From the NCBI GenBank assembly GCA_021464245.1, contig JADCRB010000043.1:4086794-4150793 (forward strand): a stretch of 64,000 nt of DNA. Reading direction: 5' to 3'. The DNA comes from Carallia brachiata (Eukaryota > Streptophyta > Magnoliopsida > Malpighiales > Rhizophoraceae). Below are positions 36,821-48,002 of this stretch, piece by piece. Made by a program: the position numbers and the translations under genes. How positions within the stretch are numbered: position 1 is the first letter of the stretch; each line of letters opens with the position of its first letter. Under the pieces are notes generated by a model. The model saw nothing but the letters and a program-made list of their open reading frames with translations, had not been told where the DNA came from and did no database searches.

Positions 36821-38110
36821 GGGTCCGTTTGAAGACGCTGTCAATTTTTTATTTATATTACTTACTTTTTGTTTTTTTATTTTTGCTGTTTGTTGATTTT
36901 TTGTATTTATTGCTGTTAATTTTTGTTTTTTTCTATAAAAATAAACAAGTAGATAGAAAAAGGATAGTGAGAGAATTGGTAAAAAGAATATGAATAGAGA
37001 GAGAAAAATGGGGGAGATAGAGAGAGAGAGTATATAAAGAATGAATAGAAAGAATGGTAGAGAGGGAAAAAAGAGAGAGAAAGAGAGTAGAAAGAGAATA
37101 AGTAGAGAGAATGACAGAGAGAGAATGACAAAGAGAGAAAAGAGAGAGAAAGGGTAGAGAAAGAATGAGTAAACAGAATGGTAGAGAGAGAAAAATGAGA
37201 GAGAGAGAGGATAGAAAGAGAATGAGTAGAGACAATGACAGAGAGAGAAAAGAGAGAGATGGTAGAGAAAGAATGAGTAAAGAGAATGCTAGAGAGAGAA
37301 AAATGAGAGAGAGAGAGAGAGGGTAGAGAGAGAATGAGCAGAGAGACTGGTAAAGTAAGAAAAAAGGGAGAGAGTCTCGGTAGAGAGAGAATGTGTAGAG
37401 AAAATTGTAGAAAGAGAAAAAGGAGAGAGAGAGGGCAGAGAGAGAGGGCAGAGAGAGAATGGTAGAGCGAGAAAAATGAGAGAGAGTGTGGGTAGACAAA
37501 CAATAGTAGAGAGAAAAGAGAGAGAGAGAGAGGGTAGAGAGAACGAGTAAAGAAAACGGTAAAGCGAGAAAAAGGAGAGAGAGTGAGTAGAGAGAGAAAA
37601 AGGAGAGAGAATGAGTAGAGAGAATGGTTAAGGAAAAAAAGGAGAGAGTGAGTGGGTAAAGGGAGAATGGGTAGAGAGAGAAAAAAGAGAGAGTAGAGAA
37701 AGAATAAGTAGAGAGAATAGTAGAGAGAGAAAATTGAGAGAGAGAGAGAATAGAGAGAGAATGGTAGAGATAGAAAAGGGAGAGAGAATGAGTAGAGAGA
37801 GAAAGAGTAGAGAGAAAAAAATATATAGAGGGAGAGAGAGAGAGGACGAGTAAAGAGAGATATAGTAAAGAGGGTGGATAGAGAGAGTAAAGGTTGTCAG
37901 AGAAAGCGTAGAAAATAAAGTGAAAAATAAAATGAAAAAGCTATCCTTTATTGTTTTTCTATTTTTATTTTTTTTTTTGAAAAACACTTTTAATTTTTCA
38001 ATAAAAAATAAAAAAAAAATTAATATCAAACATATTTTTTATTTTTTTGTAAAAAATAAATAAAAAATTTAAAATTTAAAAGTTTCCTTTTTCCTTTTGT
38101 TTTTCACTCC
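36821..38110. repeat. T/A-bordered element carrying a GA-rich core
   Basis: The left border gggtccgtttgaagacgctg is of the same general style as other 'gtttgg' MITE borders here. Both flanks of the core are T/A-rich and roughly inverted. The core is the GA minisatellite listed separately. The right boundary is not resolved. Confidence 0.4.
36955..37912. repeat. GA-rich degenerate minisatellite, about 0.95 kb
   Basis: The unit is variable, built from agagagaatgagtagagag, aatggtagagagagaaaaa and gagagagagggtagaga blocks reiterated about 15-25 times. Both minus-strand frames stay open as Ser/Leu/Phe repeats, which is a by-product of the CT strand and not a gene. There is no longer-range identical unit. 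Confidence 0.85.
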
Positions 38111-38489
38111 TATTTTTGTTTTATTATTTTCGGAGATATTTTTATATCTTGTAAGCGTAATTACAAGTCCAGCAAAAGCTGTGACTGACCACCAACTAAG
38201 AAGAGGACAATCAAATATTTTGTCGGCCCTATACTTGTGAGGCTTCATATTTGTCAGCTCCCAACTCCAATATTTTATTGTAATCTTATAAGCTTTTTAT
38301 GTTTATATTATATACGTATTTAATATTAATATCGATTGCTCAAAAAAAAAAAAAACAAGATCGAAAGCCTAACAAAACGGAGTTATGAGACCGGAGAAAA
38401 CGATATGATCATGGATGTCCCTTGTTGAAGTCACGACAGTCATGTGATAGCTCTATCTTCCCTTTAAATCTAAATTAAAATTTTACCAC
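38111..38489. other. intergenic DNA
   Basis: A short spacer of mixed composition with an A14 run near 38341. No gene or element seen. Confidence 0.4.
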
Positions 38490-39730
38490 CGAAACCGTGG
38501 TAGACTAGTAGTTAGATTAGTTTGTTTGTGCAGTATAATTATTAGTTCAAATTCTTTTATTTACTAAAAAAAAGTTATTATATTAATATTATTTAAAATT
38601 ATACACAAATCTAACATAGAAGTATTAAAAAAATTTGCACAAAATAAATTTGCAAAACGGCGAGGATAGCCTATAATTGAGATGGTTTAAACCTACCAAA
38701 AATCAAGATTTCAGTTAAATCTAAATCAGCCAAACAAAGTTATTAAAAATAGCATTTACTACACTTCAGCGAACTTGTGACGGAATTAATTGAATATATC
38801 TAACAACAATTTTCCTAAAATACTAAGCTACTAACAGAAAAATGGAAAAAGATTAGCGGCCAGAGAGAGGAGGACAGAAGAAGTGTCAATAATATAATAA
38901 TAAATAATATTTCTGTAATAACGTAGATTTTTTCTACAACAAAAAATAACGCGATGATTTTTGTTGCATATTTTATCAATTTTGTTGCAGAAATCAGTAA
39001 TACCGTTGCATTATTGACACTTCTTCTACCTAATTTCTTCTGTCCGTACACCCGTGCCCCAGAAAAATACACACAAATAGTACAAGTCCTTCGTCCCAAA
39101 ATAAACCAACAGCAACCATTCCCATCATATCCAACGACTGCGTCAGAAGGCGGCTGCAGAGGAGCTGACGGTGACGACGATTGGGGTGTAGGAGACATCG
39201 GCTGCAGCAGAGGTGGTGCTGGCCGCAGCAACTGTAGCGCCAGTAGCAAGGCAGTTGGCAATAGCAATGAAAACATCGATAGAGACGGCAAAAAGGAAGT
39301 CAGACTCCCAAGGGACATAGATCATATGATAGAAAAGCCATGGGAGACGTTATTGGGGCCAAATCTAAAAGAAAACAATACAAAGACATCCATACTCATA
39401 GAAAAGAGGTAGAAAAGTGGTGGGGTGGAGAGAAAGAAGGAGGCCCATGTAGAGAGGCAAAGAAAAGGAGGCAGAGAGCTATCACCGCCGCCAAAGGGGG
39501 AGCATGGGCTATCGTGAGAGGTAGGAAGGAGTTAGAGAGTTACAGAGGGGGAGCCTATTAGTTCAAATTCTTATCAAATTATTTAGTATAATTAAATATA
39601 TGTATGTTTTTGTAAAATTATAGAAGTAATGTGATAATCCCAATTAGACCATACAAATATATTTCAATAATTTAGTATGATAACCTTAATCTATTGTATA
39701 CAACAAAACGTGTCAATCTCAATCTTATCT
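38490..39730. repeat. GC-cored dispersed repeat, copy B
   Basis: The left flank (attatacacaaatctaacat, cagttaaatctaaatcagcc) and right flank (aataatttagtatgataacc) align with copy A at 26640-28030. The core at 39120-39330 is GC-rich with gcagc/ggcggc repeats, then GA-rich. Opposed frames of 100-170 codons run through the core on both strands. No domain is recognisable, so I treat the unit as a repeat. A foldback sits inside it. Confidence 0.45.
38872..39045. repeat. foldback inside repeat copy B
   Basis: The left arm ggacagaagaagtgtcaataat (38872-38893) is answered by attattgacacttcttct (39010-39027) and then, after a short insert, ttcttctgtcc (39035-39045). The loop is about 115 bases. It may be a small inverted-repeat insertion that separates copy B from copy A. 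Confidence 0.6.
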
Positions 39731-39751
39731 AAAAGTGTTTACCAAGTGCCA

Positions 39752-39754
<3 letters not shown>

Positions 39755-39792
<38 letters not shown>
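39755..39792. repeat. T38 homopolymer
   Basis: An uninterrupted run of 38 T followed by ggcaaaaac. It may be the A tail of a minus-strand retroposed fragment. The exact length is uncertain in any assembly. Confidence 0.8.
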
Positions 39793-39793
<1 letters not shown>

Positions 39794-39840
39794 GCAAAAA
39801 CAATCAATTTCGAGCCATCTAATTGACCAGAGTGCATGCT

Positions 39841-39890
39841 GCATGCTGACTTTTTTTTTTTTTTTTGACATCTCATGGTGCATGCTGGCT
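39841..39890 (-). repeat. micro-insertion: T(n)-GACATCTCATGG between gcatgct repeats
   Basis: gcatgctgact (39841-39851) and gcatgctggct (39880-39890) bracket about 28 bases. On the minus strand the insert reads ccatgagatgtc followed by A15-16, the same '-GTC-A(n)' ending as the insertion at 41780-41831. Confidence 0.5.
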
Positions 39891-41565
39891 CAAAAAGATA
39901 TTTGATCCCATTCCACAACGATTTTAGACTTTTGTCGGGACAAGTGCATTATTACCTCTTTCTTACTGTGCTTCTCCATTTATTTTTCCCTCTCTTTCAC
40001 TGAGTTGGAAAAAAACGTACTGTGATTGTCGATTTTCAAAGGTAGAGAATAAAAATGGCAATGCACTGACTGGAGTGCTGCTACCACAAACGGTCAAGAG
40101 TTAAAATGGTACTTAGAAATACATGAAACCCGTAATAAACATGATTTTCCGTTCTAGTGGGAAAGAGAATTTTTCTAGTTTGCAGAGGAGACAGAGAATT
40201 CATGCGAAGGAAATGAGGGAATGACTCAATTTCGAGCCTAATGATCAGTTTGGCAATTGTAGGGGAAAAAAAAAGAAAAAAATTAGAAAGGAAATTACTT
40301 TATATTTATTTTTTTTATTTATTTTTTATTAATCTAAACAACTAATTCTTACTTTTTCTCTCGTAAATTACTATTCATTCTTTTTCTCACAACTTTCTAA
40401 TCATTAATTTTTATTAACAATAATAATAGTATTATTATACTATTTTTTTATTTTTTTCTTTTTTATTCACTTTCTTGCAATCTAAATAAAGTATAAGTCT
40501 TTAATTTGGGGTCCTTTTAGTTTGATGTCACTAACTCTGATATTCTCCGTTATCGCAGAGACCTAAATGATCAATAGAATCATTCCTTTTATATAAAATC
40601 ATGAGTTTGACTCACTTCCAAATTCTTCGTTCAATAGAATTGAAACAATGAAACGAATATTTTAGTCATGTATTATTATGAAAGAGTATAAGTTACTTTT
40701 ATTAGACATTATAAAATTTATTTTTCTATTTGCTTAAAAGGTTATTTAATTGATGAGAAAGTTGTGAGAAAAAATAAATAATAATTTGTGAGAAAAAAAG
40801 TAAAAATTTATTATTTGAATGGATAAGAAAATTATGAAAAAAAATATATGAAAAAATGGTACAACAATAATAATATTTTTTGACTAAAATTTTTCAATCA
40901 ATTTTTTCTCATTCTTTAAAACCAAACACACCATACCATGATTGGCAATTTTCAAAGAAAAAAGAAAGGAAAATGGGAAGAAAAAGATTTTATACTCATT
41001 TTTTTTATATATACTTTCTATCAATCCAAATAATTACTTTTTACTTTTTATCTCACAAATTACTATTTATTTTTTTCACAATTTTTTAATCATTATTATT
41101 TATCAATTATAATATTATTATTACTGTACTATTTTTTATTTTTTTATTCATTTTTTAACTAAAATTTTATTATCCAATCACACTCTAAATGTGCCGCCTA
41201 GCAAACTGAATAATTTGAAAACACAATCTTTTCGACCAAATTGTAGTGCATGCATGTTTTCTCAATTTTTCAAAAAAAAAAAAAATCTCTTTCTTTTGGG
41301 CTTGAGCTAGCACAAAGATTTCGTTGACGTCAAACCGAATAGTTGGTCACAAGGTGTCTTGCACATGAGTAGGTTTTTGTAGGTTGCAGCTTGCAAGCAA
41401 ATCATAAATAATCCTGAAAAGATTATACCAAAAGTCCACAGCCTCCGGCTGGCATCGATGTGATCGTAGAAAATGGAAACTTTTTTATTTTTTTCTCGGG
41501 TTTGCAAGTCCTGTCTCCTGTGCAATCCCAAAGGCATGTCTTGTCACCTTTTGTTGTTGGTCAAG
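39891..41565. other. intergenic DNA with T/A-rich MITE-like blocks
   Basis: Blocks at about 40225-40500 and 40690-41190 have T-rich and A-rich halves and repeated motifs such as tttttctcacaa and tgagaaaaaa. They look like related degenerate MITEs. No gene is supported. Confidence 0.4.
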
Positions 41566-41610
41566 ATCAACAAGGATTATTATGTCAAACAAAAAATCAA
41601 CAAGGATTAT
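41566..41610 (+). repeat. micro-insertion: TATGTCAAACAAAAA between 15-bp repeats
   Basis: Perfect 15-mers atcaacaaggattat at 41566-41580 and 41596-41610. The insert is only 15 bases and ends in A. This is the first of three such structures within 270 bp. Confidence 0.65.
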
Positions 41611-41660
41611 GAATTCTTTCAAGGAGCCACCGTGCTTACCCTTCTGTCCTCGAGGGCATC

Positions 41661-41714
41661 AAGCTTGGTGCCTCCTTACCCAAAAAAAAATAAATAAAAG
41701 CTTGGTGCCTCCTT
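41661..41714 (+). repeat. micro-insertion: ACCC-A9-TAAATA between 17-bp repeats
   Basis: Perfect 17-mers aagcttggtgcctcctt at 41661-41677 and 41698-41714. The insert is 20 bases, acccaaaaaaaaataaataa. Second of the cluster. Confidence 0.65.
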
Positions 41715-41779
41715 GTAAAAACCTAGGCCCCAAAGTTTTTTTAGGTCAGTCATTCATCATTTCCAAAGCTCACACCCGA

Positions 41780-41831
41780 ACATCTTATTGGTACTTACGT
41801 CAAAAAAAAAAAAAACATCTTATTGGTACTT
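41780..41831 (+). repeat. micro-insertion: ACGTC-A(n) between 17-bp repeats
   Basis: Perfect 17-mers acatcttattggtactt at 41780-41796 and 41815-41831. The insert is acgtc plus 13 A. Third of the cluster. Confidence 0.7.
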
Positions 41832-42035
41832 GTTTCTTTTTTTATTCTTTATTCGTTAGGTTTGTCTCATAACCAAAATTTCCAAAGCCATACCCATTAG
41901 ATTGGAAAAGGGCTTCTCTCGCTTCCGACGTATTCTTTATTTTTGATATTGTGTGGTAGGTTTATTATCATATTGTTTAAGTTGTTGCTACTATATTTGC
42001 TAAATTTTTAATATTTTTCGACCTTTCAATATTAG

Positions 42036-42772
42036 GGAGTGTTTGGATTAATTTTTAGGAATATATATTTTTATTTTATTTTTAAAAATAGAGAGATAAG
42101 AGTTTATTTAAATTTTTTGTCCTATTGTTTAATTCTACTTATTTTCTTATACAACATTCTAAAAGTAACTAATTAAAAAGTAACTCAATATTATTTTTTA
42201 TTTCTTTTTGAGTTACTTTTCAGTTTTTAATTTAATAATAATCTATATAGACTCAATTATCTTTAAAAAATTATTTTTTAAAATTTGATTATTTTTTCAT
42301 TTACGACTTCAATATAATTTGTTAGTTGTTACTCAACTTAATCAATATTTGTATAAACATAACATTTTCATTTTTCAACAATTCTTAAATAATATTTCTT
42401 TCACTTCAAATTTTCATTAATATTGATACTTAAAGAAAATATTTCAAGCATTATATTTTTATACTATCTAATAAACATTAATTATTTTTCTAAATAAATA
42501 AAAATTAAATGAGAAAATTTTCAATATCATTTATATTATAATTATTCTAAAAATAAAAATTATAAACTATAAAAATAAGTTTTTTAATATGATACATTAA
42601 TGTAAATAAATGTCTAAATCAATCATTTAATTATTCAACAGTAACAGTAAGTATAAAATTAGTCAAACACTTCATTAGTTTTTTCAATAATCAACAACAG
42701 ACAACAATAATTAGTAATCAGTAACAGCAATCAGCAACAGCAATACAAAACAGGTAAGCCAAACAGACTCTT
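42036..42772. mobile_element. non-autonomous inverted-repeat element with GAGT(CT)GTTTGG ends
   Basis: The left end GGAGTGTTTGGATTA pairs with the right end, whose reverse complement reads AAGAGTCTGTTTGGCTTA. The interior is AT-rich, and the right subterminal part carries repeated cagtaacagcaatcagcaac motifs. There is no transposase. Borders of this style are common in plant hAT-like MITEs, but the superfamily is not proven. Confidence 0.5.
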
Positions 42773-43459
42773 ATTATTGAAAATTTCCCAGCATAGATTA
42801 TTAATTTTTTTAGTAAAAAAAGTTAGGAAAGCAGGTAGCATCCTGACATTCCCTTTAGGAAATATGGTGCCGCACATCCATTACGATGCTGCAATTTTGG
42901 GTGGTTACGGTGAGCACAGACACCGTCCTTGACACAAGTTTACTCTCTTCGCACGTCCTGATAAGGCTCAAAGTCAGGATTTTGTAGTCGACACGTTCAA
43001 ACACTTATTATTAGATCACAATGTGCAGTGGTAGTGTAAATTTAATCATTAATTATCATCTACAACAAACAAGCCCTTATCATTAAGAATTAAAGTCCAT
43101 TTATCTATCTTCTTTGCCTGGTACAATCATTATCTGCTTTCTTTCTCGAGTTCTATAATAATGTACGTAGAATATAGAAAACATGAGGCCTCTATTAATT
43201 GGAGAAAACTTTATGCAAATTTTTTGATGAAGATTCATAGTTTGTTTTATTAAAAATTCATATGTGATCTAAACAATTATAAACAATTTATAGATAACAA
43301 CATGTGAGGCTTGTGGTTGGTCATACGTATATTTATTGATTTTATACACACGTATATTTAATTTACTCATCATTTGTTTGTTGTCTGTTGGTTTGTGTTT
43401 TTTTTTTTTTTAGGAAAAAATGTACTAATCTTTTGTAAATGTACATACAGGCGAGTTAC
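42773..43459. other. intergenic DNA left of the LTR element
   Basis: Mixed sequence without recognisable genes, ending at the LTR border. Confidence 0.4.
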
Positions 43460-43871
43460 TGATGGTTTTTGAAAAGGCTTGTTACAGAATTTGCAGCAAG
43501 GAAAAAGAAGATCAATGATATCTTCTTCTACTAACTTTTATTGATAAACTAACTTCTTTTTATAAGAAGTTTCAAGAAATCTTTCTAACTAAGATGAAAT
43601 TCAAATTAAACAAGATCTAAAATAATGAAAATTCAAATTTAAAACTAATTTTAAAAACCAACTTAATCCTAGCAACTAACTTGACTAAGTAAGCTAGAAA
43701 ACAACTTGAAAACTGTATTAAGATGCTATGTTGATAACAGCTTAATCCTCCACATTCTTCTCTTCATGTTGGACGTGATCTGATATGCTGGTGCCAACTG
43801 TCTAAATTGAAATTTGAATTTTAAATTTGATCTTGGTTGCAAAATCGCCTCACACCATTAATCTACTGACA
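43460..43871 (-). repeat. 3' LTR of minus-strand LTR retrotransposon
   Basis: In plus orientation it runs from TGATGGTTTTTGAAAAGG to ...CTACTGACA, so on the minus strand it begins TGTCAGTAG and ends CA, the usual TG...CA form. Positions 43460-43834 align with 50763-51136 throughout with scattered substitutions. A TATA-like tataaaaagaag lies inside (minus strand). Confidence 0.85.
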
Positions 43872-43880
43872 CTCCTCTTT
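43872..43880 (-). other. polypurine tract of the LTR element
   Basis: On the minus strand the purine run aaagaggag abuts the TGTCAG start of the 3' LTR, the expected site of plus-strand priming in LTR elements. Confidence 0.7.
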
Positions 43881-44451
43881 AGGGTTGACTTTTTGTATGC
43901 TTGAAAATTTACTTAGTTCTTAAACTCTAAGTCTCAAACTGTTCAAAAAAAATTTTTGGTTTTTCGTCCAAAAATTGTTGGAACCTTTCTTCTCAAACTT
44001 GTTCTTCTTTTTCATCTCATACTCTTGCAACAATCGTAAACTACAACTCTCACAAACTTTGATTTCACTAGAACTCTTTGGTTTTGGCTTTTAAACTGAA
44101 AAAGACACCGGTTTTTTAAGTTTTCACAAACTCTCTTACTACAACTCTGGCTTTAGCTAAGAACTATGGTTTCAAACTTATTTTGGTAAAACATTCTCAA
44201 GTTTTACCATGTAAACTAACCTGTGAGGTCTTAAAATTGCTAGAAACTAGTTGTTGGGGCCTTTTAATGGAGGTATATACTTCAACCAAGCAGTCACTCC
44301 TCCACTGAATACCTTCAATCTCTTCAATCTTTTAAACTTTTGAAACTTGGTAGCTTGAGCCATCAAACTTTATGATTTGTGAAACCAGAATACAAACTAA
44401 CTCGCACTTTTGTATTTCTCCTCCTGAAGCCATGAAGGTTAAATGATTTGA
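43881..44451 (-). pseudogene. internal remnant of Copia-like element with gag start
   Basis: On the minus strand an ATG at 44433 opens MASGGEIQ..., continues to IKFDGSSYQVSK and stops at 44332. MASGG and the (K)FDGSSY box resemble the beginning of Copia-type gag proteins. The rest of gag and all of pol are absent, and only non-coding interior joins it to the polypurine tract. The element is therefore non-autonomous or internally deleted. Confidence 0.55.
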
Positions 44452-44489
44452 TTTTTTTGACTAAAATATAAAGTTCTATTCATTCATAG

Positions 44490-44990
44490 CATCAGATAAC
44501 AACAAGTTTGATAGAGGTAGCAAGGGGTTTCCAAGTTCCCATTCTGGACAGTGTGGCTACCCAATTCGCTACCCTATCAGCCGAGCACTTAGTGAACATA
44601 CAATTTCAAGTTGATGAAAATCAATCATCCTGTATATATCATTACAATAGGACTAATAACCCAAGGTCTATCATCGGGGGAAGTGTTGATTGCATTGATG
44701 ACTTCAAGGGAGTTTGATTTTAACAAAATGTTCTATCCTCCAAGAGACTATGCAAGTTGAGCAGCTGCTCAGACTGTAATGGCTTCAACCATCAAAATAA
44801 AGTGGTAGTGGGTTCTTCCAGCAACTCGTGGATGATATGGCCATCATTATTTCTAGCTACAGCTGCAAAGCCGGCTATTTAGGAAGAGGCTTCAAAAGAT
44901 CTATCACGATTGATTTTAATCTAGTTGGGAGGTGAAGGCTTGGATTCATTATGAGATTAGTTCACGAAATGAGGGTTTAGCTCCGAAATC
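44490..44990 (-). pseudogene. LINE RNase H-like domain, broken
   Basis: Shifting minus-strand frames give IAGFAAVARNNDGHIIHELL, then SLLEDRTF and VANWVATLSRMGTW. This is the pattern of the RVT_3/RNase H domain found at the C-terminus of plant LINE ORF2 proteins. Several in-frame stops and frame changes are present. Confidence 0.6.
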
Positions 44991-45004
44991 ATTCTCTATT
45001 CCAA

Positions 45005-46139
45005 TTATGCTTGCATGACTCTCCTAGTAGTAACTTTGAGGCTTGGTTTGATGCCTTCAAACATGGCATGATTCTGAGCTTTGCAAATGAGCCACCATTG
45101 GAGTGCTGCTGTACTTGTCATTTTTGTTGCTTTTGATGGTACAAGGCCATTGTTCAACTCCTCCCACTTTTGTGTTGTGGAGGGAAAACCTATGCCTGAA
45201 AGAATGTATCCAAGAGGGCAGCAAACCATGGGACTTTGGCATGATGGCAAAAGAACAGCACATGCTCCAAAGTGTCAAGTTCTTCACCACAAAGTAAACA
45301 CAGCTCACTTTGCATAACCCTTTTCTTATACAAATTATCATATATAAAAGGGGCATTGTGAAGAACTCTCTATAGGAATAAGCGGACTTTTGAGGGAGAG
45401 GGGGTTTCAATTTCCATAATCTCCTCCAAGTGCTTGATGATGTGAAGTGTGATTGTCCTTCCGTGCTTTGTTGCTAAGTTGTTATGAGAAGGTGATATCT
45501 AGGCCAAACAAAAAATTTGCCATCAGTGGTAAAGTGCTATATTACTTTTTCAGGGGTCGAGAAAATACTGGTTGTTATGTTTTTGATGGCCTTGGCCTCG
45601 TCTTGGAAAAACCATTGATCAATTAAGGATATATCCCATTGTCCCATGCCTTATCTTAATAAATCATTGACCATATAAGCATTGCAATTGGTCGACCTAG
45701 TGGATTGGGTTGTGAACCAAGGAAGGCTTGCTATCCATAGATCATTCCAGATGATAATACTTTTTCCATCTTCTACTTTGCACCTGAGTCCCTTGCACAA
45801 GAGCTTCCTTCGGTCTAATAATCCTTTCTAGCCCCAAAAGCACTGTGCGGCTGGCTTAGCAGTCAAAAAATAAGAAGTAGAAAAATATAGTCCTTTTAGG
45901 ACTCTGACCCAAATAGCATATAGCGAAAATAGCAGCCTACATCCTTGTTTAGCTAATAAAACACGGTTTAAACTCACTAAGTCTCGGAAGCGAAGTCCTC
46001 CCTCGCCGATGGGTTTCATCATATGCTTCCACTTGATCCAAGGAATTCTCTTCTCTGAGGATTTTTGTCTCCACCAAAATTGCTTGATAAGGCTATTGAT
46101 TCTATTGCATAAATTCATGGGGAACTTTATAATAGACAT
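45005..46139 (-). pseudogene. LINE C-terminal zf-RVT region, broken
   Basis: 45828-46139 encodes FWWRQKSSEKRIPWIKWKHM and GGLRFRDLVSLNRVLLAKQG, typical of the segment after the RT thumb in plant LINEs. 45005-45410 continues with zf-RVT-like sequence in two overlapping frames, which indicates a frameshift. Confidence 0.7.
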
Positions 46140-47440
46140 GGCATAGACTGAGATTGATGTGATGATCGATTTGATTAAGACTCATTTGCTGGCTTGTGTG
46201 AACATCTTGGATTTCCAGTTTCTCACTTTGCTTTCAACTCGTTGCATAATATAATCCAAAGCTTTTGACTTAAATCTTGCCAGCAAGATGGGTAAGTCTA
46301 AGTATTTATCCTTCTCATTTATTCTCCCAATGCCCATTGTTTGTAAATTGTTTCATGCTATGCTTGAGATATATTGTGGCTAAATTGAACTCCAGATTTG
46401 GCAAGATTAATGGCTTAACCTGACTCTTGTCCATAAAGATTCAATAGCTCCACAATTCTTCTAGCTTCTTGTACTAAGGCTAAGCCAAATGATAAGGCGG
46501 CATCTGCAAGAAATATGTGAGATATAGTATGGCATCTAAGAGGTAATCTCATGCCATGTAACCATTGTTCTTGCACAGCAAAGCTTAGCATTCTTGATAG
46601 CACATCGAAAACAAATATATAGAGGTAAGGTAAAACAAAATCTCCCTATCTCAATCCGCGTGTAGGTTGGAAGGATAGGAGCAGTTTACTATCAAGCAAT
46701 ATTTGGAATGACACTGTTTGAACACAGAACATAATCCATTGCAGTCAAACCTCAGAGAATCACAGCTTCAAGAGAACTTGTCAGAGGAATGGCCATTCAA
46801 TTCGATCATATGCTTTTTGTATGTCGATTTTGATTGCCATAGATGACTTCCCCATTCTTTTATGGCAAAGCCTTTTGAAAACCTCTTGTGCAATGTATAT
46901 ATTGTCCTATATAGCTCTTTCTGGTACAAATGCACTTTGACATTGGGAAATAAGAGAGTCCAGCCACGATCTAAGGCGGTTGACATAAAGCTTTGAGATG
47001 ATTTTGTAGATGATGTTGCAAAGGCTGATTAGCCAAAAGTTGATAGTTTGCTGGGATTGGGGATATTAAGGATGAGTATAATTAGGGTACTGTTGATGTT
47101 TTCTAGGAAAGAGCTAGCATAGAAGAAGTTTGAAACCAACTCAATGACATCCTGGCCTACTGTGTCCCAAAATTTGTAATAAAAATGATCTGAAAGACCG
47201 TTAAGGCGTGGTGCCTTCTCTCCTCCTAATTTAAAGGCAGCTTCCTGTACTTCTTCTAGGGTAGGGATAACCTCTAAATAAGTATTCAAAGCTGTGGAAA
47301 CTAGGTTCGAGAAATGGCAAAGGATATGTGAATTAGGTGCTGGATCGGCTGTATTGTACAGGCCCTGAAAATAGCCATTAATAAATAGTGCAATATTTTT
47401 TCCTTTTCAAGTCATCACCCTTCCTCATTGAGAATTTTGT
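46140..47440 (-). pseudogene. LINE reverse transcriptase, broken
   Basis: 47029-47289 gives PTLEEVQEAAFKLGGEKAPR, FWDTVGQDVIEL and NSTLIILI, the usual fingers region. 46768-47030, in changing frames, gives ISKLYVNRLRSWLDSLISQ and a CQSAFVPERAI stretch. 46415-46603 gives HTISHIFLADAALSFG where active copies have the F/YADD box. The catalytic aspartates there are not intact (LADA), and stops interrupt the domain, so the enzyme is dead. Confidence 0.75.
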
Positions 47441-48002
47441 AAATAAATTTTGCCTCCTTTTATTGGAAGCAAATTGATAAAAGAACTTCTTGTTTTTGTC
47501 TCTAAAGGCCAAACAGCGCAGACGAGATCGTTCATTCTAATGAATCTCTTCCAATTTCCAACATTCATCTATCTTCATTACAGGCTTGTCTTCCATTGCT
47601 TTGCTGTCTATGGAAGGAAGGATGGATTTGATATAGTTGAGCTGGCTTTCCAATTTAGTGATTTTGACTTTGGTATTACTAAAGGTTTGTCTAGCCTAAT
47701 CTCGAAAAGAGCTTTTGAGCAGTTGCAAATTTTCTCCATCTATGTGGATTGTGAGTGGCTCGAGGAGTTGGACGTCCAAGAATTTCTAATAATAACATGA
47801 CAATCAGAGTGTGTAGTCCACTTATCTTCAAATCTAAATAGCCTTCGTCTTTTTCTTTGGAGAGAAGTGTTGGGCAATGATGAGAGCCCATTATGACTTC
47901 ATAGATCAAAAAAGCTTAAGGAAAGATTTTGGCCCATCCTTGATTAACCAAGCCTCTGTCTAGTTGTTGGCTCATATTTGCTGCTCCAGTTTTTTTGTTG
48001 GT

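Noticed and set aside
36916..37503. Two long overlapping minus-strand frames of about 190 codons, Ser/Leu/Phe-rich
   Set aside because: They are readings of the CT strand of a GA minisatellite. Both frames are open for the same reason and show no domain.
37628..38029. 133-codon minus-strand frame, Leu/Ser/Phe-rich with a hydrophobic start
   Set aside because: It continues the GA/CT array into T/A-rich flank. Hydrophobicity comes from T-rich codons.
38815..39412. Opposed frames of 150-170 codons over a GC-rich core
   Set aside because: Both strands are open, codons are Ala/Ser/Leu repeats, and the sequence belongs to a dispersed repeat.
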